Shown here one piece after another: positions 1 to 9,509 of a stretch of DNA of 64,000 nucleotides. Origin of the DNA: Ornithodoros turicata (taxonomy: Eukaryota; Arthropoda; Arachnida; Ixodida; Argasidae). Under the pieces are notes generated by a model. The model did no database searches. It worked only from the letters and a program-made list of their open reading frames with translations, and was not told the origin of the DNA. Position numbers and translations under genes: made by a program. Numbering within the stretch: the stretch's first letter is position 1; the number at the start of each line of letters is the position of its first letter. The DNA is taken from the NCBI RefSeq assembly GCF_037126465.1, contig NC_088202.1:119178123-119242122 (forward strand), written 5' to 3'.

Positions 1-221
1 AAGACTCAAAGAGCTTAGTAATGCGCTAATCGGCCAATCCTTGGAAGCGCTAGCCGCGCTTCCTGCCATTGTTCAACGGACTCGGCGCACTGCTACATGT
101 TGGGTGTGTTTGCTTATTGGACTCGAGAGTCGAAGAAGCCGACTCCTGGCGGACGAAAATGCCGCGGCGCGGCTCTCGTGACTTCAACCACGTGGCAGTA
201 ACTCCCATCCTAGAATCCGAG

Positions 222-410
222 GAAAACAACTCTGAATGGCAAGTTTCATCGCCAGAGGCGCTATTCTATCTCGTTACTGGGGCTAATGTGATGAAATGGC
301 ATAATGAGGCTTCTCACAGTGAGGGACGAAGTTCCACGTTGTCCAAAAAGTTGCTTTTGGGGGCAGTGTGTTCGTGGGCTGAATTTGACAATGGACCAAG
401 CAATTTTGAC
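222..410 (-). repeat. LINE 3'-UTR fragment (GTT-tailed family)
   Basis: Read on the minus strand this stretch matches the 3' untranslated end seen better at 1117-1310, 11590-11680 and 54615-54800: a conserved block around TCATCGCCAGGGGCGATA and a following ATGAGSC block. The match starts beside a short AACAAC run that would be the retroposon tail. No coding sequence survives here. Family assignment rests on in-window similarity only. Confidence 0.5.
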
Positions 411-1116
411 ATATATAGTGAGACGGCGAGAGTAAACAGTTCGAGGAGTCAACACTAGAGGGGTTCGAAAGTTGACTCCCAGAGACTCTCCTCTTGGTGG
501 GGGTCGCTGGAGTGATTGACGTAGGATAAGCCTCCTACGTCACGACTCCGACTCGCGGGTCGCTCGAGTTGAATAAACGAACACAACCGTTGTCTCACGT
601 TCGTGCGAAATGACATCACGAGCCACGTGATTAGAACCACCAATGTCGTCTTCAAGTGACATAAACGCCGCTGATTCTCGGGTGAGGACTGCAAGGAATT
701 CTTTCGCCTGTTCTGGTCAAGGTACCTCCTGCGTATGGTACACAGCAATACGCTCATTGTTCTCGTGTGAAAACGCGTGATATTTGTTCTATATCTCGCG
801 GCAATTAGGAGCGCGCAGTGTATGGTAGGTGTCGCACTGCTCCTCTAAGCATTTGAAATTGGCAGAAGACAATGAAGCCATTCATTGTGCTTGTGTGTCA
901 TATTGTGGGCAACAACAACAACAGATAAATCGTGACTATGAGCAGACGATGCAGAATGATGCCAAATGCAAGTTGCCTCATCTGCAGGTTATTTCATCTA
1001 ATTTGTTACAAATGTTCATTAGAAAATCTTGTAAATTATGGGCGTACGGTATTTATCAATGACGAACGTTTGCCATATACTGCAAGTAATTTTAGTGAAA
1101 TGGAATTTACAACAAC
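411..1116. other. No gene recognised
   Basis: I see no convincing exon. A CAACAACAACAAC run at about 908-920 followed by AGATAAAT resembles another LINE tail (compare 11764-11784), but no coding part follows it. Short open frames here look like chance. Confidence 0.4.
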
Positions 1117-1800
1117 GACTTTATTTTAAGATTATGAATGGGGAGTCTCATCGCCAGGGGCGATACTCTACCCTAGTGTGGCAGTGCCAGTGGTGATGTG
1201 GGGAATTAGATAATGAGCCCCTTCCTATTGTGTCCAAAAAGGTCAATGAGCTAGTAGCGCAGAGCGTTGGTGGGCTGGAGTCGGCCAGGGACCAAGCAAT
1301 CTTGATAGAGAAAAGAAGCGGGAGTCAATCTCACTAAGAGACCCGGAGAGCGCGGTTCGGGAAGGTTGGTAGTGTGGGCAATGAAGAAGAATGTGCTCCA
1401 GATACTCTAGAGCACCACAGTGACAGCAGCTGGGAGAGTCAACTTGTCTCAAGCGGTAACGCCACTGAGCTGTATCGAGCAACCCCCCGAGCAACATGCC
1501 GCCAGCTAGGCAGGCAGACCGCTCGTCTAACCAACGTTACCCCCACGAGTCGCATTCGATGAATTAATGCAGCATCTTGACGAGAGGTGTTTCGTGGCAT
1601 ACGGAAAGCGAGCGTCGGATCAACTCTGCTCAGCGTAGATGGGGGAGAATGTCGCTTGTCCATTGGCGGAAGCCAGGGGTGCGACCAGGCGTCGCGGAAT
1701 GGAACGACGATCTCCTCAAAACTGGTGCGCTTCCGATACGAGAGAGCTGCTTTTACGGCGCTGTCGGACTGTTCATTCGCCACAATGGCCTGGAACTAGC
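1117..1800 (-). pseudogene. LINE ORF2 3' end: RNase H tail and Cys/His tail
   Basis: Minus-strand remnant of a non-LTR retrotransposon. At the 5' side (about 1800-1740) is the end of an RNase H domain, with a PGHCG-like stretch and then NEQSDSAVKAAL. Next comes the usual linker (SRVDPTLAFRM). After a frame change near 1440-1500 follows the C-terminal Cys/His tail (CCHCGALEYLEHILLHCPHY, coding 1243-1497). The 3' UTR ends at 1117 with AATAAA and a GTTGTTGTT tail, which fixes orientation. At least two frameshifts make it non-functional, and it is 5'-truncated within RNase H. A plus-strand relative is at 17095-17540. Confidence 0.85.
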
Positions 1801-1985
1801 GATGCAAAAATATCGAAATTTTCGATATCGATAAATATCAACATCGTAAAAAATAATCAATAAAATCAATTAAATATCGATATCTATATCGATAAATTAT
1901 CGATTAAAATATCGATATTTTATCGATATATCGATATCTGTAAAAGAAATATCGATATATCGATGTTTGAAAATTGGCCACGCCA
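1798..1985. mobile_element. AT-rich TATCGATA-type element
   Basis: About 180 bp is built of overlapping ATCGATAT and TATCGATA palindromes, starting beside the LINE end at 1798 (TAGCGATGCAAAAATATCG) and ending near 1985 (ATATCGATGTTTGAAA). Dense short palindromes at the ends are typical of some small hAT-like elements. No open frame and no clear 8-bp target duplication was found, so the class is a guess; simple AT-rich decay is the alternative. Confidence 0.4.
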
Positions 1986-2589
1986 TTACATCAACACTTG
2001 AAAATCGTTGTCCTTGTTTTATTATCTTCCGACGATCCACGAAGTTATAGAAGTTAAAAAAAAGTTAAGTTAAAAAAAAAGTTAAAACGTGCGAAACTAA
2101 CGTGCATCACATCTTTACAGGAAATATCGGCACCGTGTTGCAAAACCAAACCAAGATGGAGAGAGGGAAAAAGTTGACCCGTTGACACGCTCCTTTCATA
2201 TCGTCTCCGTGCGCAGAAGCCGCCGAATTACTGATATTTCTATCCGCATGCATACCGATGCGGTCGGACGACAAGGCCTCTCTGCCCCTCCCTAATTGGC
2301 CTTGTCCGTGCCAAAGGGCGCTCAAGTGACGTTTACAGAGAGGGAATTCCGGAATGCTCTCAACATCCGTCGTCCGCTCTTGCCATGCCATCAAATTGCA
2401 AACAAACAACTTCACTGATGATGATGACTTCACTTCACGTGATGACTTCACTTCACGTGATGAACGGGAAGTAAAATGGCACCGTAGTTTCGGAATCGAC
2501 CGCGACGGATGCGATAGTCCCATTAATGTAACGTTTTCTTGCCGGAATCGGGATACACATTACGGAGATTTCCACCGCAAGAGTTCGGG
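1986..2589. other. No gene recognised
   Basis: Contains lysine-like AAAGTTAA runs near 2055-2085 and a tandem ACTTCACTTCACGTGATG duplication at about 2423-2462. Open frames on both strands lack recognisable motifs. Confidence 0.35.
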
Positions 2590-2769
2590 TGTGGAAAAAA
2601 AATGGTCCCTGGTTGGTGTGGGCGGAAAAATGGTCCCTCAGGTGCCTGCGCGGCCAAAAACACACGGGCGTTGTTGCGGACAGCTGGCGAAACACATCAC
2701 AGCCGACCGAGTGTTATCATTCGCTCTCCCGATTTGTTGAAATTGGGGAAACACAGGTTTTTTCATAGA

Positions 2770-2858
<89 letters not shown>

Positions 2859-2935
2859 CTCAAAGAAGAAATGGAAAATGAAATCTGCACGCCATTCAAT
2901 GAGTAACATAAAAGCTGCCTATCATATATTTAATT
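2590..2935 (+). repeat. Dispersed repeat R3, copy 1
   Basis: Matches the reverse complement of 4262-4545. Shared blocks in order are AAATGGTCCCTGG, a CGTTGTxGxxGACAGC block, GATTTGTTGAAATTGGG and TGCACGCCATTCAATGAG. This copy carries an expanded tetranucleotide tract where the other has AATTAACATT. No open frame or defined ends; probably a nonautonomous DNA element in inverted orientation to its partner. Confidence 0.6.
2767..2858. repeat. (ATTG)n microsatellite
   Basis: About 23 near-perfect copies of a TGAT/ATTG tetranucleotide. It lies inside dispersed repeat R3, at a place where the other copy (4262-4545) has no such expansion. Confidence 0.98.
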
Positions 2936-3316
2936 CGCTGCACTGGTTCGCTCGCTCTATGCTATAGTATTTTTCTACTGTTGGCCATACACGAGTTTTG
3001 CAGCGGAGGGCCTCGATATTCCTGTTTGTGAAATCCCCGATCTAGGAACTCACGTTCTCGAAGCAAGGAAAATCAAGGAGAATGCTCGATTGCTAGACAA
3101 CATGATATGCCGTGTTTAAAAACACGACATCACTATTTAGCCACTCAAATTCACAAGTTTTCGATGTCGCCCAAGTCGTTTTAGCGAACGAAAGCCACAT
3201 TTTAGCGACCGTTAGGCTTGGCAGGGCGGACACGACGGAACAATACGTTGGTCAGTTTAGTATTAGCTTAGTCCAAGTTCGGTGTTTGCATATTTATGTC
3301 CAGGTTATACTAAGTA
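2936..3316. other. No gene recognised
   Basis: Unique-looking sequence without recognisable coding or repeat features. Confidence 0.35.
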
Positions 3317-3463
3317 CCATGAAGAAGACCGAGAGACACGGACACAGAAGACGACACACGTAGGTTCTCAGTGAAGTGAGAACGTAGGTTCTCAGTCTCT
3401 CTCTGTGTCTGAGAACCTACGTGTGTCGTCTTCTGTGTCCGTGTCTCTCGGTCTTCTTCATGG
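3317..3463. repeat. 54-bp perfect inverted repeat (hairpin)
   Basis: Arms 3317-3370 and 3410-3463 are exact reverse complements (54 bp each) with a 39-bp spacer. The spacer carries a further AACGTAGGTTCTCA copy of the arm end. RNA from either strand would fold into a very stable hairpin. I see no duplicated flank that would mark it as a MITE. Confidence 0.9.
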
Positions 3464-3610
3464 ATCTATACCAGCTAGCCTGCACCCTTTCCCTTGTTCC
3501 TATACTAAGTACGCTCGTGGCAGCTTCCCGCGCGCAACTGTGCATTATTGCCAGACAACGTTTATTTACAGTAGTTTATTTTGCGTCGGGGTCACATCAT
3601 CATCCCATTT

Positions 3611-3611
3611 A

Positions 3612-3644
<33 letters not shown>

Positions 3645-3657
3645 CTGGGGGGGGGGG
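3611..3657. repeat. (GT)n-(G)n microsatellite
   Basis: A GT dinucleotide run followed by TCT and a run of G. An inverted counterpart, a C run followed by AC repeats, is at 3794-3824. Confidence 0.95.
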
Positions 3658-3792
3658 TTCGGTCACTTTATTTCGAGGTGTACACCCTTGCTAAAGATAC
3701 GGTTCATCGACATAGATGTTGATGGTGATGAAAAAAGTTAATAGGGGGAGATTGGATTCGTCACACGACAAATTTGACTGCTCCCACAAACA

Positions 3793-3793
3793 G

Positions 3794-3824
<31 letters not shown>

Positions 3825-3825
3825 C
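3793..3825. repeat. (C)n-(AC)n microsatellite
   Basis: A C homopolymer followed by AC repeats, mirror-inverted relative to 3611-3657. Neighbouring CATAGATGT and CATCGATAT words also face each other, so the two tracts may be decayed arms of one inverted repeat. Confidence 0.9.
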
Positions 3826-4261
3826 GATGGTAAATAAATAGAAAAGAGAAACCCACCGCTTTCGCGATAACTAGCGGCCGAGGGACAAATCGCCATAGAC
3901 ATCGATATAGAAAGTATGAGAGAACAACTGTAAAACCTGTGTCTGACCAACAGCAGGAAAATACTATAGCATCCAGGTTGAGTTGGGAACTACACCCCAC
4001 GACCCCCCGTACAGCGAGCATGTCGCGGGCTAGTGATCTCATGTTTAAAGCGTTTATGCGCGCTTTATTTAATTGGTACGAATACAGAACGTAACGTGCT
4101 ATTTTGCTCACTGCTATGTGATCCTTCCTTTTATAAAAGAACGTAGGTACCATTTTTCCGACCTATCTTCCGGAAACCGCGTTGTCTGTATTCCACTGAT
4201 AAAGAGAGAGAGAGGAACAGAAGGAACAGACGCAATCCGCTCAATACAACTAGTGCAGCGA

Positions 4262-4545
4262 GTGTAATCGCTTTTATGTTCCTCATTGAATGGCGTGCAG
4301 CTTTTATTGTTCATTAACATCAATGTTAATTAAAAAACCCTATATCTCCCAATTTCAACAAATCGCAGGGCAAATGATGGCATTGGCCACCTAGTATTCG
4401 TTTCATCGGCTGTCTACAACGACGGTCTGTATTTTGGGGCGCGCGGAACGCCGCGGGACCATTGTCTCCGCCAACGCTACCAGGGACCATTTTTTCCAGG
4501 ACCAAATTTTCCGGGACCATTTTTCCGGGACCCATCTAGTGCAAT
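4262..4545 (-). repeat. Dispersed repeat R3, copy 2
   Basis: Inverted partner of 2590-2935. The left end (CATTCAATGAGGAACATAAAAG on the reverse strand, 4266-4287) and the GGGACCATTTTTCC-rich right end align with the other copy. The right end has several tandem copies of a GGGACCATTTT word. Confidence 0.6.
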
Positions 4546-4559
4546 GGTAACAGTTTGGG

Positions 4560-4765
4560 AGGGGGAGGAATGTGCCAAATCGATTGCTGGGCCGTCCTCA
4601 GTTCTCCGTCGAGTTAATGCAACACGAGGACGGAGGAAAACGGTCGCCCGCCTCTTCCTGAACCCTTCTAACTGTTGTTTGAGGAAGCCGCGCGTCGTGT
4701 CGTAACCTTGAAGCCGTTATCAGCAGAAGCATCGAAATTGACATTGAAGCACCAGGTCCATATTT
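4560..4765. repeat. Fragment of the long-TIR DNA element
   Basis: Blocks CTCAGTTCTCCGT, AACGGTCGCC and GTTATCAGCAGAAGC recur inside the terminal regions of the large inverted-repeat element at 53297-56742. No ends are visible. Confidence 0.45.
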
Positions 4766-4889
4766 TTCTCTCGTCGCTTCGTGACCAGAACTGAGCGAGG
4801 CTCAGTAGTTCTTCTGAAAGTACCCGTTTTCACCAATTTTATCAACTGCTACCACTGCACCAGGTCGCATATTTTCTGGTGGATTTGGG

Positions 4890-5925
4890 TAAATTTACAA
4901 GAAGATTCTGATTCAAGGAGAAGGAGGAGGAGATTACAAAGTGTCATTGACAAAGTAGTACTATACCTCACGGAGCGAGGGATGAATGCCTCCCGGGAGA
5001 AGACTGTGTCCAAGCCATGCCTGCATTCTTGGGAAATGGCTGTATGACACCAACAGTTCACCAAATACTCCATGAATACAACAAATGTAGAGTCGCCGGC
5101 CGCGAAGTAACTGTGCAGTGGATTCCTGGACATGTGGGTATAGGAGGGAATCAAGCAGCAGACGAACTAGCGGACATAGCACACCTATCTTCAACACTAC
5201 ATCCGGTGATATACACAAAGTCAGTTGTTACATCTTCATTAAGGTCATTGTCGCAGGAAATGTGCAGACAGCGATGGGTGCAATTGCAGAGTGATTCGTC
5301 GCTGCTACATCGCATAGATCCGGAGCTGAAGTTCTGTGTTCCGTCTACGTTACCGCGCTCTGTTCATAAGTTTTTACACCGGTGTCGCTTGAATGTGCCT
5401 TATGGCCGTCATTTTCTTCATAAAGTTGGAAGAGCCGACTCATCGAGTTGTTCAGTTTGTGCAACGGTGGAGGATAGTCAGCATATTATAATGCACTGCA
5501 CTAGGTATGCATCTCAAATACATCTCAAAGTGCATCTCAGCTACACTAAAAGCTACACTTGCTCGGCTAGGCAGCAGGGTCTTCGATATAGTGAAGGTGT
5601 TGGGACTTTGGGCACCGAACACGAGGGATGCTGCCTTGGCGGCACTTGTGAAATTTGTCCAGAGCTGTGGGATGGATACAACCTTCTAGCATCCTCTGTG
5701 CATGATCTTGGGATAATTGTGAATAGTGTTTAATTGTGGACGTCTAGTGAACATGTGGATAGTGGACTTCTGAAGAGTGAATAGCGAACTTGCGAGTACA
5801 GCACTTGAGAAGTATTTTTTGGGGGTGGGGTGGAGTGAGAATTTTTGTTAGGAGTAGCAGAACAAGTCGGGAGACGAGTTCAATTTCTCCTTGTTTTTTT
5901 TTAATTAGAAACAAACAAACAATAT
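4890..5925 (+). pseudogene. LINE ORF2 with internal deletion: RT thumb, RNase H, Cys/His tail
   Basis: Coding pieces in order are an RT-thumb-like stretch (LQSVIDKVVLYLTERGM, about 4936-5000); a jump, with RNase H N-terminal half missing, into the RNase H end at about 5045 (VQWIPGHVGIGGNQAADEL); the linker (LLHRIDPELKF); RCRLNVPYG; the Cys/His tail (CSVCATVEDSQHIIMHC); and, after a frame change near 5510, the terminal block ARLGSRVFDIVKVLG ending with a stop near 5690. The 3' UTR contains GGAGTAGCAGAACAAGTC and a T-rich end near 5920. The same terminal block is at 14650-14845 and 47993-48154. This is retrotransposon debris, not a host gene. Confidence 0.85.
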
Positions 5926-5949
5926 CTGTGCTTACCTTTTACTCACAAG

Positions 5950-6564
5950 TTCACATCTAGGTTCCATCTGCATATTACCGGGGCCGCCCTCAGAAGAGTG
6001 AGCCATCGTCGGTTTCTTGGTGTTATTATCGACCGCACGTTGTCCTGGAACGCTGAAGTCTGACTTTTAAAAGATCGTGCAGATGCTAGACTAAATGTGC
6101 TTTGACACCTCTGCGGTACCCGTTGGGGCTCAACGTGCCGCGCTGTGCTCGGTCTTCACTGATCCCTAATTCGACAGATGCTTGCGTATTACGTCTTGAC
6201 TGACTTATGCACCTCTAGTGAAACTATCCTGCAGCGAGTTCTGACTAAAAGTGTAAAGCTATGCCTCGGAGTTCCAACTGCAACGTCCAACATAACAGCC
6301 TTAGCCGGGGCGAGGGGGAACCACCCATACCTACACTTCGAAATGTTGAAGCCTTGCGTCGCTACACTCGCCTTATAACCCGTTATCGACGTCACCCGCT
6401 TGCCTGGGCTATACTCCGTCGCACTAACTCTGGCATACATAGGTTCGTAATCCCGTTGCTTCATGAAATTCCTAGCCGCAAAGCGTTGCGTATCCCAAGC
6501 TGCCCCCATGGATCCTTCGTCAGCCTAATGTTATCGTGGATATACGTGGTATGACGAATAAGGG
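5950..6564 (+). pseudogene. Host LINE of the nest, 5' part (RT thumb to pre-RNase H)
   Basis: A 5'-truncated plus-strand LINE. Visible blocks are HRFLGVIIDRTLSWNAEV (about 6000-6060), the thumb signature VKLCLGVPTATSNITAL (about 6255-6305) and, in another frame, LRNVEALRRYTRLITRYR. The last readable piece is VDIRGMTNKG, ending at the 11-bp word ACGAATAAGGG (6554-6564). The same word occurs at 9510-9520, where the reading frame resumes into RNase H. This piece and 9510-10560 are therefore one element split by the insertion between them. Several stops and frame changes are present. Confidence 0.85.
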
Positions 6565-6639
6565 GGGGGGGGGTATATGTTTATTCACACAAAAGGAGAT
6601 GTCAGCCAGGCAAGTGCCGGCTTGCTACTCCTTAAAAAA

Positions 6640-7394
6640 ATTAAGAAAAAAAAACTCGAAGAGTGCCTTGGTAACATTCCGTTGCCCAGGGCGCGGAACA
6701 GACCCGAGGAGTATAGCGAGCGAGGGGGGTGGGGGGTGGCCCAAGGCTTGGAGGCGTCGGACGAGGGCGGCACGGGGCCTCGAGAACGTCGGGCACGTTA
6801 GCAGGAGGTGGGCTATGTCAGCGACGGCGCCGCAGGCATCGCAGTTTGCGTTGCCGCGTCTGCCCCTCTTGTGCAGGAGTGACGGAGTGTAGGCGACGTT
6901 AAGGCGGAGGCGATGAAGGAGGGTTTCCTCGGCCCTGGTAAGGTGTTGGGTGGGGTAAAGTTGCATCCCGGGGTCGATGGCTCGAAGAAAGGTGTTGCAT
7001 CGAATAGCGTGTGCAATGAAGTGGCGGGTTTCAGAGGCAGACCATCGATGGATTTGAAGGAGGCAAGCTGATGCCGTGAGCGGTAGGTTTGCGATGGGGC
7101 TGCCACAGCTATGCGCGCCTTGCAGAAGCGTCGGCACGGGTATTCCCAGAGAGGCCTATGTGGCTGGGAACCCACTGGAGCCAGACGGTATGACCGGAGG
7201 CGAGAACGGAGTTGTATGACGAGATAGTCATTGCGTGGAGGTCGTTGATCGTCTGGGATTCGTGTGAGCTGATGACCTCTAACGCTGCCATACTATCCGT
7301 AAAAATGGACCAGTTTCCCTGTGGCGAGACGGAAATGTGCTCAAGCGCCGCTTACACGGCAAAGAGTTCAGCCTCCGTGGATGACGTCTCAGTT
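6640..7394 (-). pseudogene. LINE RNase H core and Cys/His C-terminus
   Basis: RNase H pieces: SSTEAELFAV, an in-frame stop, then IFTDSMAAL (catalytic Asp context) and VWLQWVPSHIGLSGNT (the His/Asn-containing end, near 7150-7190). After a frame change come the linker and RLRLNVAYTPSLLHK, the tail CDACGAVADIAHLLLTC and a leucine-rich end that runs out at the poly-T side near 6630. Stops and at least one frameshift show it is dead. It belongs to the inserted LINE at 6565-9509. Confidence 0.85.
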
Positions 7395-7426
7395 GTCATC
7401 CACGGAGGCTGAACTCTTTGCCGTGT
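7354..7426. repeat. 32-bp perfect inverted duplication at LINE/hAT junction
   Basis: Arms 7354-7385 and 7395-7426 are exact reverse complements with a 9-bp spacer (GTCTCAGTT). The arm sequence is RNase H coding DNA of the inserted LINE, so a piece of LINE was copied in inverted orientation exactly where hAT copy 1 starts. The usual hAT end and target duplication are missing on this side. Confidence 0.92.
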
Positions 7427-8105
7427 GCCCGTTACTCAAAAAAAGTAATTGATTACCGTTACTGTTACCTCTACGCAAAAAGTAATTGATTACCGTTACC
7501 AATTACTCGACTCCAAATGTAATCGAGTAACGAGTAAAAAAGTAACGCGTTACTCCGGTCGTTACTCTGCATTCACGCAAATTATACCCGTCTTTGTGTG
7601 CCTCAGAAAAAAAAAAAGTTCAACAGGAGAACAGCTGAAATAATACAAAAAACAAAAACGCGTAGGACAGGTAGATCTCGACGTCTACTGTATTTATCGC
7701 CAGGGAAGACGTCGACCCGATTGTGCAAGAACATTGCCTGGAACTTCCCCATGACTCACTGAACCTCCAAAGCTTCAGGTACCACCGCATTAGTGTAGGA
7801 AGAAATTAGAAAGAGAGACCCTGAAATTCCAGAACGTTATTACGATGATCTGCGCTTGCTATAGTAGAACGATCCAACAAAGGCTGACGGCGGGAGGGGT
7901 TTGACTTAGGGTAGAACATCTGAAAGATAAGTTAATCTCTGCCGGAAAAGTAATCAATTACTGAGTAATCGATTACTCCAAAAAGGAATTGATTACTCGA
8001 AAAATTACTTTCACAGTAAAGTAACTGATTACTCGAAAAAAATACTCAAAAATGTAATTGATTACAAGTAACGCAATTACTAATAACGCGTTACGCACAA
8101 GTCTG
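7427..8105. mobile_element. hAT-like nonautonomous element, copy 1
   Basis: The right end (reverse strand CAGACTTGTGCGTAACGCG, ending at 8105) and the left region (CGTTACTCAAAAAAAGTAAT from about 7429) are rich in TAATTGATTAC and TAACGCGTTAC words, as in copies 2 and 3. No transposase frame. The left terminus is altered and merges with a 32-bp inverted duplication, so no matching 8-bp target repeat is seen. Class is inferred from the better copy at 8472-9351. Confidence 0.7.
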
Positions 8106-8471
8106 CGAGTCGTTTGCAAGTCTAAAGGTGCGCTCGATGTCCTCGTGGGGCACATAAAATGCTGCGCTCGCTCTGTCAGGTACGACCGACCCGTCGGTGT
8201 AAACAGCTAGACGCTGGTCATGTAGCGTGCAGATGTGCTCCAGTGCAAGCTGACGTGCGACAACGGAAGGCGTGTCATTCTTTCGCGAAGGCCGGGGATA
8301 GTGGAGTACAGGAAGGGCCGGTCGAGGGCACATAAAGGAGGGGCAAAGGGCACGGTACAAGAGGGCTGGGGCACAACCACCCGCAGGCGGTCGACAGCGC
8401 CACCAGAGGCAGAGTCGGGGCAGTCACTTCCTATGAGTCGGAGATAGTGGAAGGGGTGCCGCGTTAGGAGT
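8106..8471 (-). pseudogene. LINE linker and RNase H N-terminus
   Basis: Segment of the inserted LINE between its two hAT insertions. The linker begins HPFHYLRL and reads on directly from the RT thumb once the hAT is removed. After a frameshift comes QLALEHICTLHDQRLAVYTDGSVV, which holds the first catalytic Asp of RNase H (near 8190), and the piece ends at NDSQTC where hAT copy 1 begins. Confidence 0.8.
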
Positions 8472-9351
8472 CAGAGTTGTACACGTTACTCGAAAAAAGT
8501 AATTGATTACAGTTACTTTTACTTCTGCGAGAAAAGTAATTCTTTACCGTTACAAATTACTTCATGACAAATGGAATACGTTACCGATTAAAAATGTAAC
8601 GCGTTACTTTTCCCCTTACTTTTAAATTGTGGGCCATACCAAAGCGTACAAGCCTGCAGTGAATGCAGCCATGCAGCTCTTATTGCAAATTCTAATATGA
8701 GACACCAATATACATGATAAGTGAAATTCACAAATACATTTGAAAGCAACATTAAAAACACGTACACGCGTTTATTACAGATTTATATACATATTTACAT
8801 ATATATGTACACAATACCGTTATCGAACGACTTAGGTTCATACATATGTGGTGGTGGTGGTGGTGGTGGTGATTGGGCTTGCCGTTGTCGGCCTCACGTA
8901 TGTGGGCAACGTCACGACTCACGCCCTGTACATACACGCGAGCCTAATACGTGGACCAATACGTGCTAGCTAGTCTATGACTCACGTCACATATTTACAC
9001 AATTACATGCTGTAAGCAGTAGGTCGCGGTTGTAAGGGATTATCATGTTACTGTGGCGTGTATGGAACACGTGTGGACTAGAGACGGCTGTCACAGTGAC
9101 CTCTGCGTCATTGCTTCAGTCGAGCTCATGGTGGAACAGAAGAACAGATTGGCTTGCTGAAAAGGGTTGCCATTGTTGACAGAAGGTTAAAAAAGTAATA
9201 GATTACTCAGTAATTGATTACTGAAAATTGTAATAAGATTACTTGGAAAATTACTTGCTCACAAAATTAATTGATTACGTTAAAAAATTACTGAATAAAG
9301 TAATTGATTACTAGTAACGCAATTACTAGTAACGCGTTACGTACAACTCTG
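8472..9351. mobile_element. hAT-like nonautonomous element, copy 2, with 8-bp TSD
   Basis: Starts CAGAGTTGTACACG at 8472 and ends as its inverse (GTACAACTCTG) at 9351. The flanks are GTTAGGAG (8463-8470, plus one extra T) and GTTAGGAC (9352-9359), a 7/8 match to an 8-bp target duplication, the length made by hAT transposases. Subterminal DNA is packed with GTAATTGATTAC and TAACGCGTTAC. The 880-bp interior holds a (TGG)n tract but no transposase. Removing it restores the LINE frame (TRVLTR joined to HPFHYL), which supports the boundaries. Confidence 0.85.
8849..8873. repeat. (TGG)n microsatellite
   Basis: Eight or so GTG/TGG triplets inside hAT copy 2. Confidence 0.9.
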
Positions 9352-9509
9352 GTTAGGACCCGCGTGTAGACTCGAAGGGTCTCCCTGTCACGCAGGATGT
9401 TTGCAGGTGGTTCACGTGCCTCCACAAGGACTGAGTATGTTTCGGTCATCTTAGGCAAGCCCAGACACACTAGAAGGCTGCGGGCCTGGATATTGAGGAG
9501 CTCACACTC

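Larger units (their letters stand above)
6565..9509 (-). mobile_element. Inserted LINE of the nest (5'-truncated, itself interrupted)
   Basis: Minus-strand non-LTR retrotransposon flanked by the direct repeat ACGAATAAGGG at 6554-6564 and 9510-9520. In coding order: RT thumb (LLNIQARSLLVCLGLPKM, 9509-9352), hAT copy 2, linker plus RNase H N-terminus (8471-8106), hAT copy 1, then RNase H centre, linker, Cys/His tail and 3' UTR (7394-6565). The 3' end has AATAAA in a GTGTGAATAAAC context followed by a C run. Its 3'-UTR signature GCCGGCTTGCTA is also at 13950 and 57215. Without the hAT DNA it is about 1.4 kb. Confidence 0.88.

Noticed and set aside
2767..2858. Encoded NQSINQS repeat protein on the minus strand
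   Set aside because: It is only a translation of the ATTG microsatellite.
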